A DNA stretch of 64,000 nt from Acidimicrobiia bacterium (GCA_022819505.1 JAJEHD010000005.1:124001-188000); one strand, 5' to 3'; shown: positions 21,187 through 29,188, counted from the stretch's first letter. Notes: generated by a model from the letters alone, not told the origin. Translations and numbers: made by a program.

Positions 21187-22035
21187 GTGAGTGCCTTCGT
21201 CGTGATTGCGGGGATGTCGGGAGCGGGCCGCAGCCACGCGGCCAACAACCTTGAGGACCTCGGCTGGTTCGTGATGGACAACCTGCCGCCGTCGCTCATC
21301 CCGAAGGTGGCCGAACTGGCCGGGCCACCAGGCACCGGCACCGACCGGCTGGCACTGGTGGTGGGCAGCGGTCGCTACCACGACGAGGCCGCGGGCATGA
21401 TCGACGACCTGCGGGCCCAGATACCGGGTCTGCGGATCCTGTTCCTCGACGCGGCCACCGACGTGCTGGTGCGCAGATACGAGTCCACCCGGCGCCGCCA
21501 CCCGTTCTCGGAGACCGGCACGCTGGCCGAGGCCATCGAGGCCGAGCGGATCGCGCTGGAGCCGGTGCGGGCCACCGCTGACGTGGTCGTGGACACCACC
21601 GAACTCAACGTCCACCAGCTGCGCGACCGAATGTCCGAGCTGTTCGACGAGGGCGAGGGTCACGCCATGCGGGTCACGGTGCTGTCGTTCGGCTACATGC
21701 ACGGCATCCCGCTCGACGTCGACATGGTGATCGACTGCCGGTTCCTGGCCAACCCCTACTGGGTGGAGGACTTGAAGCCGCTCAGCGGCCTGGACGCCGC
21801 GGTCGTCGATTTCGTGATGGCCCAGCCGGTGACCGCGGAGTTCTTGGAGCGCATGGAGTCGCTGCTGGCCCTGCTGGTGCCCCAGTACGTGGCCGAGGGC
21901 AAGTCATACCTCACGGTGGCATTCGGCTGCACCGGCGGCCGGCACCGCTCGGTGGCCATGACCGAGCATTTCGCCAAGGTGCTGGCGGCCCTGGGCCACA
22001 AGCCGGCGGTCATGCACCGCGACATCAACAAGTAG
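21187..22035 (+). CDS. rapZ: RNase adapter protein RapZ (YvcJ) family
   Basis: This 282-residue P-loop protein belongs to the family of RapZ/YvcJ, which binds nucleotides and in E. coli controls GlmZ RNA decay. The P-loop reads GMSGAGRS, with Arg for the usual Lys, as is common in actinobacterial members. LEDLGWFVMDNLPPSLIPK, the RRRHPF motif and C-terminal TGGRHRSVAMTEHF are diagnostic. The frame is open from GTG 21157, but GTG 21187 directly precedes the conserved FVVIAGMSG and follows a TACCAT -10-like box. It is followed by gap. The usual yvcK and whiA genes are missing from this position. Confidence 0.93.
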   Translation: MSAFVVIAGMSGAGRSHAANNLEDLGWFVMDNLPPSLIPKVAELAGPPGTGTDRLALVVGSGRYHDEAAGMIDDLRAQIPGLRILFLDAATDVLVRRYESTRRRHPFSETGTLAEAIEAERIALEPVRATADVVVDTTELNVHQLRDRMSELFDEGEGHAMRVTVLSFGYMHGIPLDVDMVIDCRFLANPYWVEDLKPLSGLDAAVVDFVMAQPVTAEFLERMESLLALLVPQYVAEGKSYLTVAFGCTGGRHRSVAMTEHFAKVLAALGHKPAVMHRDINK

Positions 22036-22050
22036 GCGCTCGGACCGGCC

Positions 22051-22063
22051 TAGCCTCTGGCTC
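22051..22063 (+). promoter_or_regulatory. Leaderless -10 box of gap
   Basis: TAGCCT at 22051-22056 lies 7 nt before the ATG, with no Shine-Dalgarno. The same hexamer and spacing occur before secG. Confidence 0.5.
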
Positions 22064-23074
22064 ATGAGCATTCGAGTGGGTATCAACGGCTTCGGCCGCA
22101 TAGGCAGGAACTTCTACCGGGCCGCCCGGAGCCAGGGCGCCGACATCGACGTGGTGGCCGTCAACGATCTCGGGTCGATCGAGACCATGGCCCATCTGCT
22201 GGCCTACGACTCGGTCCACGGCCGGCTCGGTTCCGGCGTCTCGGTCGACGGGGACGTGCTGAGCGTCGGGGACGACTCGCTGCGGGTGCTGTCGGTGCGC
22301 AACCCCGAGGAACTCCCATGGGGCGATCTCGGAGTGGACGTGGTGGTGGAGTCCACCGGCATCTTCACCAAGCGCGACGCCGCGGCCCGCCACCTCGACG
22401 GCGGCGCGCCCCGGGTGCTGGTCTCGGCACCGTGCTCAGGCGCCGACGCCACCTTCGTGGTGGGCGTGAACGACTCGGACTTCGACCCTGCGGTGCACAC
22501 GGTGGTGTCGAACGCGTCGTGCACCACCAACTGCTTCGTGCCAATGGTCAAGGTGCTGGACGACGCCTTCGGGGTGCAGCGGGGCCTGATGACGACGGTG
22601 CACGCCTACACCGGCGACCAGGCCCTGGTGGACGGCCCCCACTCCGATCTCCGGCGGGCGCGGGGCGCGGCGGTGAACATAGTGCCCACCTCCACCGGCG
22701 CGGCCCGGGCCACCGGGCTGGTTCTGGAGGCCATGCAGGGCCACCTGGACGGGATCTCGCTGAGGGTCCCGATCCCCGACGGGTCGATCACCGACTTCAC
22801 CGCCAAGCTGGCCTCCGAGCCCAGCGTCGATGAGATCAACGCTGCGTTCGCCCAAGCGGCCGCCGCCGGCCCGCTGGCCGGGGTGCTCGACTACAGCGAG
22901 GCTCCACTGGTTTCGTCCGACATCGTCGGCTCGCCGGCGTCGTGCGTGTTCGACTCGGGTCTGACTATGGCCATGGGCGACCTAGTGAAGGTCAACGGCT
23001 GGTACGACAATGAGTGGGGCTACTCGAACCGGCTGGTGGACATGGCCGGCATCGTCGGCGCAGCCAACCGCTGA
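22064..23074 (+). CDS. gap: Glyceraldehyde-3-phosphate dehydrogenase, type I
   Basis: The enzyme converts glyceraldehyde 3-phosphate, NAD and phosphate to 1,3-bisphosphoglycerate in the cytosol. The 336 residues begin with VGINGFGRIGRNFYRA. The active-site Cys lies in SNASCTTNC, the catalytic His in TTVHAYTGDQ, and the C-terminal WYDNEWGYSNRLVDM motif is intact. It starts the gap-pgk-tpiA glycolytic block, the usual actinobacterial order. A -10-like TAGCCT 7 nt before the ATG suggests its own leaderless transcript. Confidence 0.98.
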   Translation: MSIRVGINGFGRIGRNFYRAARSQGADIDVVAVNDLGSIETMAHLLAYDSVHGRLGSGVSVDGDVLSVGDDSLRVLSVRNPEELPWGDLGVDVVVESTGIFTKRDAAARHLDGGAPRVLVSAPCSGADATFVVGVNDSDFDPAVHTVVSNASCTTNCFVPMVKVLDDAFGVQRGLMTTVHAYTGDQALVDGPHSDLRRARGAAVNIVPTSTGAARATGLVLEAMQGHLDGISLRVPIPDGSITDFTAKLASEPSVDEINAAFAQAAAAGPLAGVLDYSEAPLVSSDIVGSPASCVFDSGLTMAMGDLVKVNGWYDNEWGYSNRLVDMAGIVGAANR

Positions 23075-23098
23075 GCGGCGCCGGCCAGTCCCGCCCCT

Positions 23099-24247
23099 GT
23101 GCTTCCTGTTCCCCAACTGGAGGACCTGGGCCCCCTCGACGGCCGCTCGGTGCTGGTGCGGGTCGACTTCAACGTGCCGCTCGCGGGCGGCGGGTCTAGC
23201 GCCGTCGCCGAGATTGCCGACGACCTGCGAATCCGGGCCGCGCTGCCGACGCTGCGCTGGCTCCAGAGGCAGGGAGCCGCGGTAACGGCCTGCACCCACC
23301 TGGGACGGCCCCGGGGCAGCCCCGATCCCCGGTACTCGATCGAGCCGGTGCGCCGCCGGCTGGCGGAGCTGGCGCCGGATGTGGAGCTGCTGGAGAACCT
23401 GCGCTTCGATGCGGGCGAGACGGCCGGCGACCCGGCCTTCGTCGACCGCCTCGTCGAGGGCCACGACGCCTACGTGAACGACGCCTTCGGGGCGTCGCAC
23501 CGGGCCCACGCGTCGATCGTCGGCCCGCCCCGCAGGCTGCCGTCGGCGGCGGGCCGGCTGCTGGCCCGGGAGGTGGAGGTGCTGGGCGGGCTCCGGGGAT
23601 CGCCGCGGCGGCCGTTCGTGGCCGTGCTGGGCGGGGCCAAGGTGTCGGACAAGCTCGGCGTGATCGACGCGCTGCTGGAGACGGTGGACTCCCTGGTGAT
23701 CGGCGGGGCCATGTGCTTCACGTTCCTCAAGGCGAAGGGACACAGCGTGGGCGCCTCGCTGTGCGAGGACTCGATGGTGGAGCGCTGCCAGCAGCTCCTC
23801 GAGGGCGCGACCCCGATCCACCTTCCCTATGACTTGACCGCGCTCGGTCCCGGCGGGGTGCCCGGGGACCCGGGAGCGGGCGGCGATGTTCGCCAGATCG
23901 GAGCCAACGTCGGTGACGGCTGGATGGGGGTGGACATCGGCCCGGGAAGCGCGGCCGCTTTCGGCGACGTGATCCACGAGGCGGGCACGGTGCTATGGAA
24001 CGGGCCGATGGGAGTGTTCGAGGACCCCCGCTTCGGCGGCGGGACTGGCGCGGTGGCCGCGGCCATGGCCGAGACCCGCGCCTTCACCGTGGTCGGCGGG
24101 GGCGACAGCGCGGCCGCGGTCCGGCGCTTCGGCGTGGACCGCGACATGGACCATGTGTCCACCGGCGGGGGAGCGTCGCTGGAGCTGATAGAGAAGGGCG
24201 ACCTGCCGGGGCTGGCGGCGCTGAGAGGAGAACCGGATGCGACCTAG
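23099..24247 (+). CDS. pgk: Phosphoglycerate kinase
   Basis: This enzyme makes ATP from 1,3-bisphosphoglycerate. The 382 residues are slightly short for the family (usually about 390-400). VLVRVDFNVPL near residue 20, HLGRPRGSPDPRYSIEPV, ENLRFDAGE, DAFGASHRAHAS, AVLGGAKVSDKLGVID and the C-terminal nucleotide motif STGGGASLELIEKG are all present. The GTG start is 24 nt after the gap stop. The 3' end overlaps tpiA by 11 nt, so the two are translationally linked. Confidence 0.97.
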   Translation: MLPVPQLEDLGPLDGRSVLVRVDFNVPLAGGGSSAVAEIADDLRIRAALPTLRWLQRQGAAVTACTHLGRPRGSPDPRYSIEPVRRRLAELAPDVELLENLRFDAGETAGDPAFVDRLVEGHDAYVNDAFGASHRAHASIVGPPRRLPSAAGRLLAREVEVLGGLRGSPRRPFVAVLGGAKVSDKLGVIDALLETVDSLVIGGAMCFTFLKAKGHSVGASLCEDSMVERCQQLLEGATPIHLPYDLTALGPGGVPGDPGAGGDVRQIGANVGDGWMGVDIGPGSAAAFGDVIHEAGTVLWNGPMGVFEDPRFGGGTGAVAAAMAETRAFTVVGGGDSAAAVRRFGVDRDMDHVSTGGGASLELIEKGDLPGLAALRGEPDAT

Positions 24248-25073
24248 ACGCAGGGCGGCGAGCCGGGAGTCGGCCACCACCGGACGAAGCACGTCAGGCC
24301 GCGTGCCGCTGATCAGCGGCAACTGGAAGATGAACCACAACCACTTCGAGGCGATCCAGACGATCCAGAAGCTGGCCTACGCGCTGAACACCGACGACTA
24401 CCAGCACGTGGACGTGTCGGTGCATCCGCCGTTCACCGACCTGCGGTCGGTGCAGACCGTGCTGCAGGCCGACGACATCCCGATCGCGCTCGGCGCCCAG
24501 GACTGCCACACCGCGGATTCGGGCGCGTACACAGGTGAGGTGTCGGCGGCCATGCTGGCCAAGCTGGACGTGGCCTACGTCATCGTGGGACACAGCGAGC
24601 GCCGGGGGCTGTTCGGCGAGACCGACGAGCTGGTCAACGCCAAGGCCCAGGCCGTTATGCGCCACGGAATGGTGCCCATCGTGTGCGTGGGCGAGACGGT
24701 AGAGCAGCGCCGGGCCGGCCAGGCCCACGACGTGGTGGCCGGCCAGCTGGCGGGCAGCCTCGACGGGCTCGACGCCGAGACGGTGGCCAAGCTGGTGATG
24801 GCCTACGAGCCGGTTTGGGCCATCGGCACCGGCGAGACGGCCACGCCCGCCGACGCGCAAGACATGTGCAGCCACGTCCGATCGCTGGTGGCCGGCAGGT
24901 GGGGGAGCGACGCGGCCTCCGCGCTGCGGATCCAGTACGGAGGCTCGGTGAAGCCGTCGAACGCCCCGGACCTGATGGAGCAGCCCGACATCGACGGCGC
25001 CCTGGTGGGCGGGGCCAGCCTGGACGCCGCCGACTTCGCCCGAATAGTGAACTACCGCCTGTACGCGGCGTGA
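24237..25073 (+). CDS. tpiA: Triosephosphate isomerase with an N-terminal extension
   Basis: The enzyme interconverts dihydroxyacetone phosphate and glyceraldehyde 3-phosphate. ISGNWKMN holds the catalytic Asn-Lys pair, VIVGHSERR the catalytic His, AYEPVWAIGTG the catalytic Glu, and YGGSVKPSN and GALVGGASL the phosphate loops. A clear AGGAG before ATG 24237 supports this start, although it adds about 22 basic residues before the fold and overlaps pgk by 11 nt. An internal GTG at 24303 would give the standard length. The 278-residue form is preferred because of the ribosome binding site. Confidence 0.96.
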   Translation: MRPRRRAASRESATTGRSTSGRVPLISGNWKMNHNHFEAIQTIQKLAYALNTDDYQHVDVSVHPPFTDLRSVQTVLQADDIPIALGAQDCHTADSGAYTGEVSAAMLAKLDVAYVIVGHSERRGLFGETDELVNAKAQAVMRHGMVPIVCVGETVEQRRAGQAHDVVAGQLAGSLDGLDAETVAKLVMAYEPVWAIGTGETATPADAQDMCSHVRSLVAGRWGSDAASALRIQYGGSVKPSNAPDLMEQPDIDGALVGGASLDAADFARIVNYRLYAA

Positions 25074-25126
25074 GCCGCCTCGCTGCCGCGGGATGCGGCG
25101 GCCGCGGAGCGGGAGCAGGGGACTGG

Positions 25127-25139
25127 TAGCCTCAGCACC
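25127..25139 (+). promoter_or_regulatory. Leaderless -10 box of secG
   Basis: TAGCCT at 25127-25132 is followed by 7 nt and the GTG start, the same hexamer and spacing as at gap. Confidence 0.5.
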
Positions 25140-25364
25140 GTGATCTGGTTCATCGCCCCGGTGCAGGTGATCTCCGCGCTCGTGCTGGTGTTCCTGGTGC
25201 TGCTCCACAGCGGCAAGGGCGGCGGGCTGTCGGACATGTTCGGCGGCGGGCTCGGTGCCCAGGCGGCCGGATCCACGGTGGTGGAGCGCAACCTGGACCG
25301 CATCACCGTCATCGCGTCCCTGGTCTTCGCCTTCTCGTCCATCTCCTACTCGCTCGTCGCCTGA
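25140..25364 (+). CDS. secG: Preprotein translocase subunit SecG
   Basis: This small membrane subunit of the SecYEG channel has 74 residues. Two hydrophobic helices (about 2-22 and 52-72) flank the conserved cytoplasmic loop HSGKGGGLSDMFGGG. The GTG start gives the correct SecG length. It closes the gap-pgk-tpiA-secG block, its usual position in actinobacteria, 66 nt after tpiA. A dispersed repeat follows. Confidence 0.95.
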   Translation: MIWFIAPVQVISALVLVFLVLLHSGKGGGLSDMFGGGLGAQAAGSTVVERNLDRITVIASLVFAFSSISYSLVA

Positions 25365-25430
25365 GCACAAGCGCCGGCACGTAGGGGCCACGTGGATAGG
25401 TGAGAGCCTGTCGCGTCGCAGCGGGGTCAT

Positions 25431-25491
25431 TCCCGCTCTTGTTCGCTGCGCTCACGGGCCGCTCGGGCCACGGCCTCGCGCCGTATGGGCC
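25431..25491 (+). repeat. Dispersed repeat, copy C
   Basis: This is the plus-strand counterpart of copy A (2626-2685). Forty-nine nt are identical before a single-base insertion, then 11 more match. It lies in the 180-nt spacer between the convergent secG and methyltransferase genes, where no gene is visible. Weaker similarity to A continues to about 25530. Confidence 0.85.
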
Positions 25492-25544
25492 GGAATCGCT
25501 CGCCTATCCGCTCGCCCTCCTGGCTGCGGAGGGGCGCGCGGCGG

Positions 25545-26225
25545 TCAGGCGACCGAGAAGGCGGCGATATGGGCCATGCGGGTGGGCTCGCTGCCGTCGG
25601 CGCCCTCCCACGACTTGCGCTGCATCACCTCGAGGCCCTCGATCACGCCGTCGGCCGCGTAGCGCTCGAAGCGATCCCGGAAACCGTTCGTGTCGAATAC
25701 CGAGGAGTTGACTGCGATCACACCAGCCGCGCCGGGCCGGGCCACCCGCAGGAGTTCCGCCAGGACATCAGGGCCGAGATGCCCCTGGGTGAAGGCGCCG
25801 CAACTCACCACGCCCGGGTAACTGTCCGACTCCACGTCGATGATGCCGGTGAGGTCGGCCACGACAAGGCTGCGGTACACGGTCTCGCCGTCAGGCCGGG
25901 ACAGGCTGCGAGCCTCGGCCAGCATCTCCGGCGAGATGTCGACGCCGTCGATCGGCGCGACACCCATCCGGGCCAGCTCCAGTCCCACCCGGCCGGTACC
26001 GCAGCCCGCGTCGAGAACCGCCCCAGCCCGTGACGACCATCGCTCCTTGAAGATCTCGGCCACGTGCCGCGCCGCGATGTAGCGGTTCGAGTCCAAGAAC
26101 TGGTCATAGGTGGCGGCCCACTTGGCGTACAGATCCCGGTTGTCGTCGGGGCTACTGACCGCGTACGCCGCGGTGAGGCAGGCCTCTAGTTCGGCCTCGG
26201 CCTCCGGTGACTGCTCGCCGGCCAT
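25545..26225 (-). CDS. SAM-dependent methyltransferase
   Basis: This is a class I (Rossmann) methyltransferase of 226 residues. The SAM-binding loop is VLDAGCGTGRVG (about 70-81), with DGVDISPEMLAEA as motif II and an LLRVARPG segment before beta 5. An N-terminal DNRDLYAKWAATYDQFL segment is the typical Williams-Beuren-like methyltransferase opening. The substrate is unknown. It is a paralogue of the next gene upstream, to which it is similar along its whole length. A TAGCGT box 6 nt before the ATG suggests a leaderless transcript of its own. It is convergent with secG. Confidence 0.88.
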   Translation of the reverse strand: MAGEQSPEAEAELEACLTAAYAVSSPDDNRDLYAKWAATYDQFLDSNRYIAARHVAEIFKERWSSRAGAVLDAGCGTGRVGLELARMGVAPIDGVDISPEMLAEARSLSRPDGETVYRSLVVADLTGIIDVESDSYPGVVSCGAFTQGHLGPDVLAELLRVARPGAAGVIAVNSSVFDTNGFRDRFERYAADGVIEGLEVMQRKSWEGADGSEPTRMAHIAAFSVA

Positions 26226-26288
26226 CTCTCGACGCTAGCGGTCTCGCCGGTCGAACGACCGACTCCGTGCTCCGCCGCGGCCCGGCTC

Positions 26289-26304
26289 GGGGGGGGGGGG
26301 GGGG
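26289..26304 (+). repeat. G16 homopolymer (C16 in the methyltransferase transcripts)
   Basis: Sixteen consecutive G residues on the plus strand lie 6 nt from the stop of the upstream methyltransferase and 63 nt before the start of the downstream one. Such tracts are prone to slippage. It lies outside both coding frames. Confidence 0.8.
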
Positions 26305-26310
26305 CCGTGA

Positions 26311-27000
26311 TCAGCGGCAGTTGACGATGAACACCGCGATCTGGGCCATGTGGTCGGGCTCGCTGCCGTCGGCATCCTCGTACATGGGCCGCAGGGCCAG
26401 TTCCAGGCCGCCGATAGCGCCGTCCGCCGAGTACCGGTGGAGATGCTCGCGGAAGCCGCGTCCCTCGAAGTGGGCGGCGTTGATGCCGACGGCGCATACC
26501 GAGCCGGGCCCGGCGATCCGCAGCAGCTCTGCCAGCCCCTCGGGCCCCACGTGGCCGTGAGTGAACGTGCCGGAGCTGGCGATGCCCGCATAGCTGTCGG
26601 CCGGAAGATCTAGCGGCCCGGTCAGATCGCCTTCGATGAGGTGCCGGTAGACGGGGTTGCCGTCGGGCCCGGTCCGCTGCCGGGCCTTGGCCATCATCTC
26701 CGGCGAGATGTCGAGGCCGTCGATCACCGCGACGCCCAGCCGGCGCAGTTCCACACCCACGACGCCGGTGCCGCACCCGACGTCCAGAACGGGCTCGTCC
26801 CCGGCCGAAGACCGCTCGCTGAAGAGCTCGGCGACCTGCCGGGCGTAGATGTACCGGCTCTGGCCCAGGAAGCCGTCGTAGGTGTCGGCCCACGCCCGGT
26901 ACAGCGCCCGGTTGTCGTCTGGAGACTCGACCGAGTACGCCTCCTCAAGCCCGAAGTCGCTCGCGCCCCCGGCCTCGCCCAGACTCAGTTCAGCCTCCAT
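26311..27000 (-). CDS. SAM-dependent methyltransferase, paralogue
   Basis: At 229 residues it mirrors the downstream gene. It has DNRALYRAWADTYDGFL near the start, VLDVGCGTGVVG as the SAM loop, DGLDISPEMMAKA as motif II, LAELLRIAGPG before strand 5 and the ending EDADGSEPDHMAQIAVF (compare EGADGSEPTRMAHIAAF). The pair is therefore a tandem duplication that has diverged clearly. The substrate is unknown. A TATCAT box lies 9 nt upstream of the ATG. A G16 tract follows the stop. Confidence 0.88.
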   Translation of the reverse strand: MEAELSLGEAGGASDFGLEEAYSVESPDDNRALYRAWADTYDGFLGQSRYIYARQVAELFSERSSAGDEPVLDVGCGTGVVGVELRRLGVAVIDGLDISPEMMAKARQRTGPDGNPVYRHLIEGDLTGPLDLPADSYAGIASSGTFTHGHVGPEGLAELLRIAGPGSVCAVGINAAHFEGRGFREHLHRYSADGAIGGLELALRPMYEDADGSEPDHMAQIAVFIVNCR

Positions 27001-27067
27001 GGGCAGCCGATGATAACTCCGGCCCGAGGCAGCGCCGGCTGCCGTCGACGGGGATGGAGACGCTGCA

Positions 27068-27469
27068 TCACGCCGCGCCGGGGGACAGGGTGCGGAGACC
27101 GAGACGCTCGGCGGCTTCGAGCTGACGCCGGTCGTAGCTTACGAAGTCGGCGAGATCGCCCCCGAGTTGCAGGGCGGAGGCAACATAGATCGCGTCGAGC
27201 GTCCGCAGTCCACGGCCGGGAATGCGGCCCGCCCGATCGAGCAGGGCCGGCGTCAGCCGGACCTTGTGGACCACGGCCAGGAGCCCGTCGCAACTGCGCG
27301 ACACGGACGCCTCCATATGAGCGACCCCGCGCCGGGCCTCAGTGCGCAGCAGGTCCGACGAGGCCAGCCGCCTCCCGGCCCTCCAACGCTCCAACTCCGC
27401 GGACTCCGGCTCGTCCAGCAGCAGCTTGAGGAACGCTGAAGCATCCAGGAACCACAGGTCACCGCTCAT
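27068..27469 (-). CDS. vapC: PIN-domain (VapC-type) toxin
   Basis: This is a ribonuclease toxin of 133 residues. The PIN acidic residues are visible in WFLDASAFLKLL (Asp), RTEARR (Glu), LRTLDAIYVASA (Asp) and FVSYDRRQ (Asp). The ATG at 27469 lies inside the end of the antitoxin frame (11-nt overlap, ATG followed by TGA), the usual coupled arrangement, so the longer upstream reading of the frame is not used. VapC toxins cut tRNA or rRNA when free of antitoxin. It is paired with the Phd-like gene just upstream. Confidence 0.88.
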   Translation of the reverse strand: MSGDLWFLDASAFLKLLLDEPESAELERWRAGRRLASSDLLRTEARRGVAHMEASVSRSCDGLLAVVHKVRLTPALLDRAGRIPGRGLRTLDAIYVASALQLGGDLADFVSYDRRQLEAAERLGLRTLSPGAA

Positions 27470-27749
27470 GGCGGCGCAGTTCGGCCAGGCGCTCACTGGG
27501 CGGCTGCACACCGGGCGGGATCTCCAGCGGGAGACCGAGCCTGTCCATGACCTCGTCCAGATCCTCTGTCGCGAGGGTGACGATGCCCTCGCCGGCCAGT
27601 CGCTCCAGGCTGTCTTCCGGCGGTGGCAGGGGGCTCAGACGCGCCACCGGGACCCCCCGGACGGTGATCTCGTAGGTCTCGCCCTCCGCGACCCGCCGCA
27701 GCCACCGGCTGGCGTGCTGCCGCAGTTCGCGCACTCCGATCCGTTCCAT
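27459..27749 (-). CDS. Phd/YefM-type antitoxin
   Basis: This antitoxin has 96 residues. The N-terminal DNA-binding half has MERIGVRELRQHASRWLRRV and GETYEITVRGVPVARLSPL, which is the Phd/YefM pattern. The C-terminal half, rich in Leu and Glu, would wrap the toxin. It overlaps the vapC start by 11 nt. A perfect 17-nt palindrome at 27750-27766 covers the -10 (TACCCT) and abuts the ATG, a clear autoregulatory operator. Confidence 0.85.
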   Translation of the reverse strand: MERIGVRELRQHASRWLRRVAEGETYEITVRGVPVARLSPLPPPEDSLERLAGEGIVTLATEDLDEVMDRLGLPLEIPPGVQPPSERLAELRRHER

Positions 27750-27766
27750 GTGCTACAGGGTAGCAC
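27750..27766 (-). promoter_or_regulatory. Palindromic operator and leaderless promoter of the Phd/VapC operon
   Basis: GTGCTACAGGGTAGCAC has 7-bp perfect arms around 3 nt. On the minus strand it includes the -10 TACCCT (27757-27762), which ends 7 nt before the ATG. Antitoxin binding would block transcription. Confidence 0.7.
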
Positions 27767-27801
27767 TAGTGGCTCGCGCCGCATGGCAGGAGTGGCGAGC
27801 G

Positions 27802-27975
27802 CTAGGCGGGCTGGGTGGGGTGGCGGCGCTCCCACTCTGCGAGCTGGCGCCGCACCCGGTCGACGTCCTCGCGGCTCACAGGCCGAGAGATCGAGACGTG
27901 GTCGTCGCCGGCCCTGACGGTGAAGCGGAAGCCTCCGGAGGAGGCGGGGGCCGGACCGCTGCCGTTGTTGCTCAT
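27802..27975 (-). CDS. Small protein of 57 residues coupled to the DUF3467 gene
   Basis: The frame has a strong AAGGAGG before its ATG, and that ATG overlaps the stop of the DUF3467 gene (ATGA). It therefore looks like a genuine second cistron. The first 15 residues are Ser/Gly/Pro-rich. The rest reads as a beta strand pair (FRFTVRAGDDHVSISRPV) and a helix (SREDVDRVRRQLAEWERRH). I do not recognise a family. Because it is under 60 codons it is easily missed by automatic gene calling. Its partner, a DUF3467 protein, is also uncharacterised; the coupling suggests they form a complex or act in one pathway. Confidence 0.75.
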   Translation of the reverse strand: MSNNGSGPAPASSGGFRFTVRAGDDHVSISRPVSREDVDRVRRQLAEWERRHPTQPA

Positions 27976-28265
27976 GTTTCCTCCTTGGGTGGTCCTGGCG
28001 TTATCCGCCCGTGTTGCTGCTCGTACCGGTCGATGTTGGCCGACATGGCCTGGACGATCCGGAACATGGCGCTGGTCGGGATCTTCATCCGCGCCACCAC
28101 CAGCACATCGTGGGCGTCGCCGTCATGAGTCGGTGAGCGGTGCGACGTGAAATCAACCGTGAACTCATGCGGGGTGTTCCACACGAGCGCGCCGTTGGCG
28201 TAGGTGCCGCCCATCGGAACCGACTCACTGAACGTGACATCCATGACCATATCATCTGATGCCAT
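27972..28265 (-). CDS. DUF3467 domain protein
   Basis: This protein of 97 residues has the DUF3467 core: YANGALVWNTPHEFTVDF, then DVLVVARMKIPTSAMFRIVQ, then a helix with ANIDRYEQQHG. Members are small and occur widely; their function is not established. The start is set by TACATT, which ends 7 nt before the ATG (leaderless). The gene overlaps the next small gene by 4 nt. The region just upstream (28276-28298) has TGTATC and GATACA as a short inverted repeat that could be an operator. Confidence 0.8.
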   Translation of the reverse strand: MASDDMVMDVTFSESVPMGGTYANGALVWNTPHEFTVDFTSHRSPTHDGDAHDVLVVARMKIPTSAMFRIVQAMSANIDRYEQQHGRITPGPPKEET

Positions 28266-28272
28266 GATTTTT

Positions 28273-28298
28273 AATGTATCACACTGTCAACCCGATAC
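28273..28298 (-). promoter_or_regulatory. Promoter of the DUF3467 operon
   Basis: On the minus strand TACATT (28273-28278) is 7 nt before the ATG. TGTATC (28276-28281) and GATACA (28293-28298) form a 6-nt inverted repeat overlapping it. The rest of the 153-nt gap to the transporter gene shows nothing recognisable. Confidence 0.45.
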
Positions 28299-28418
28299 AC
28301 AACATTGGCCGTCGACTAGGAGGGGCCGCGGATTGGCGTGAACCCCACCGGGGCGTGGAATAGCACCAGCTAGGTTCCGGTTCGTCCTAGGGAGCAGGCC
28401 AACGGAGGTGACGGCTGC

Positions 28419-29054
28419 ATGGCCATCACGGCACCCAAGACCCGGGACCAGGCCGTTATCCAGCAGAGGTGGCTGACTGGTGCCACCATCGGCTGGAACG
28501 CCGTCGAGGGCGTGGTCGCCATCGCTGCGGGCGTCGCCGCAGGGTCGGTCAGCCTCATCGGCTTCGGGCTGGACTCCGGCATCGAGGTGTCGGCTGCTGT
28601 AGTCCTCGCCTGGCGGCTGGCCCAAGAGCGCCGCACTGGCTGCAAGCAGGACGCCGACAAGCTCGCCCAGAGGCTGATCGCAGTGAGCTTCGCGGCGCTG
28701 GCCGTCTATGTGGGGGCCGAGTCGGTGCGCGCTCTGGCGACGGCCGACCGGCCCGACGAGTCTCTGCTGGGCATCGTGATGGCCGCCCTGTCGCTGGCCG
28801 TCATGCCGATGCTGGGTCGGGCCAAGCGGAAGCTGGCCCCGATCATGGGATCGCGCGCCGTGGAGGCCGAGGCCACCCAGACGGTGCTGTGTGCGCTCAT
28901 GTCGGGCGGGCTGCTCATCGGGTTGGGAGCCAACGCCGCTGTGGGATGGTGGTGGGCCGACCCGCTGGCCGGGCTGTTCATCGCCTCGCTGGCGGCCTAC
29001 GAGACCGTGTCGGTGTGGCGGGCCGACTCCCTCGAGCACACCTGCTGCGGCTGA
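28419..29054 (+). CDS. Cation diffusion facilitator-like membrane transporter
   Basis: This membrane protein of 211 residues has five or six hydrophobic segments. GFGLDSGIEVSAAVVLAWR and WWADPLAGLFIASLAAYE resemble helices II and V of the CDF family, whose HxxxD/DxxxD residues bind Zn or Co. Here the first site has GLDS in place of HSxxD, so the metal site is altered. It ends in HTCCG, giving a possible metal-binding His-Cys-Cys. The C-terminal cytoplasmic domain of full-length CDF proteins is absent. GGAGG about 9 nt upstream of the ATG sets the start. It probably exports a divalent metal, but this is uncertain. Confidence 0.65.
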   Translation: MAITAPKTRDQAVIQQRWLTGATIGWNAVEGVVAIAAGVAAGSVSLIGFGLDSGIEVSAAVVLAWRLAQERRTGCKQDADKLAQRLIAVSFAALAVYVGAESVRALATADRPDESLLGIVMAALSLAVMPMLGRAKRKLAPIMGSRAVEAEATQTVLCALMSGGLLIGLGANAAVGWWWADPLAGLFIASLAAYETVSVWRADSLEHTCCG

Positions 29055-29103
29055 GCCCGGCCCGTTGTGGCGGGCACGCCCCCCGGTAGCATCGGACGCC
29101 CAC

Positions 29104-29188
29104 GTCGGAGTGGCGGAATTGGCAGACGCGCTAGCTTGAGGGGCTAGTGCCCTTATAGGGCGTGGGGGTTCAAGTCCCCCCTCCGACA
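29104..29188 (+). tRNA. tRNA-Leu (anticodon GAG)
   Basis: The acceptor stem GTCGGAG pairs with CTCCGAC (29181-29187), and A29188 is the discriminator base. The anticodon arm is ctagc / TTGAGGG / gctag with anticodon GAG. A long variable arm (tgcccttatagggcg) shows a class II tRNA, and the T-arm ggggg-TTCAAGT-ccccc is intact. The CCA end is not encoded. It would read CUC and CUU codons. Confidence 0.97.

Noticed and set aside
18199..21702. Very long minus-strand open frame (over 1100 codons) opposite the hydantoinase and oxidase genes
   Set aside because: It is a shadow of the G+C-rich third positions of real plus-strand genes. It has no family features and crosses several gene boundaries.
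28282..28418. Possible metal or cobalamin riboswitch before the CDF-like transporter
   Set aside because: No conserved riboswitch core or clear long pairing is visible. The gap is short and ends in a normal GGAGG.
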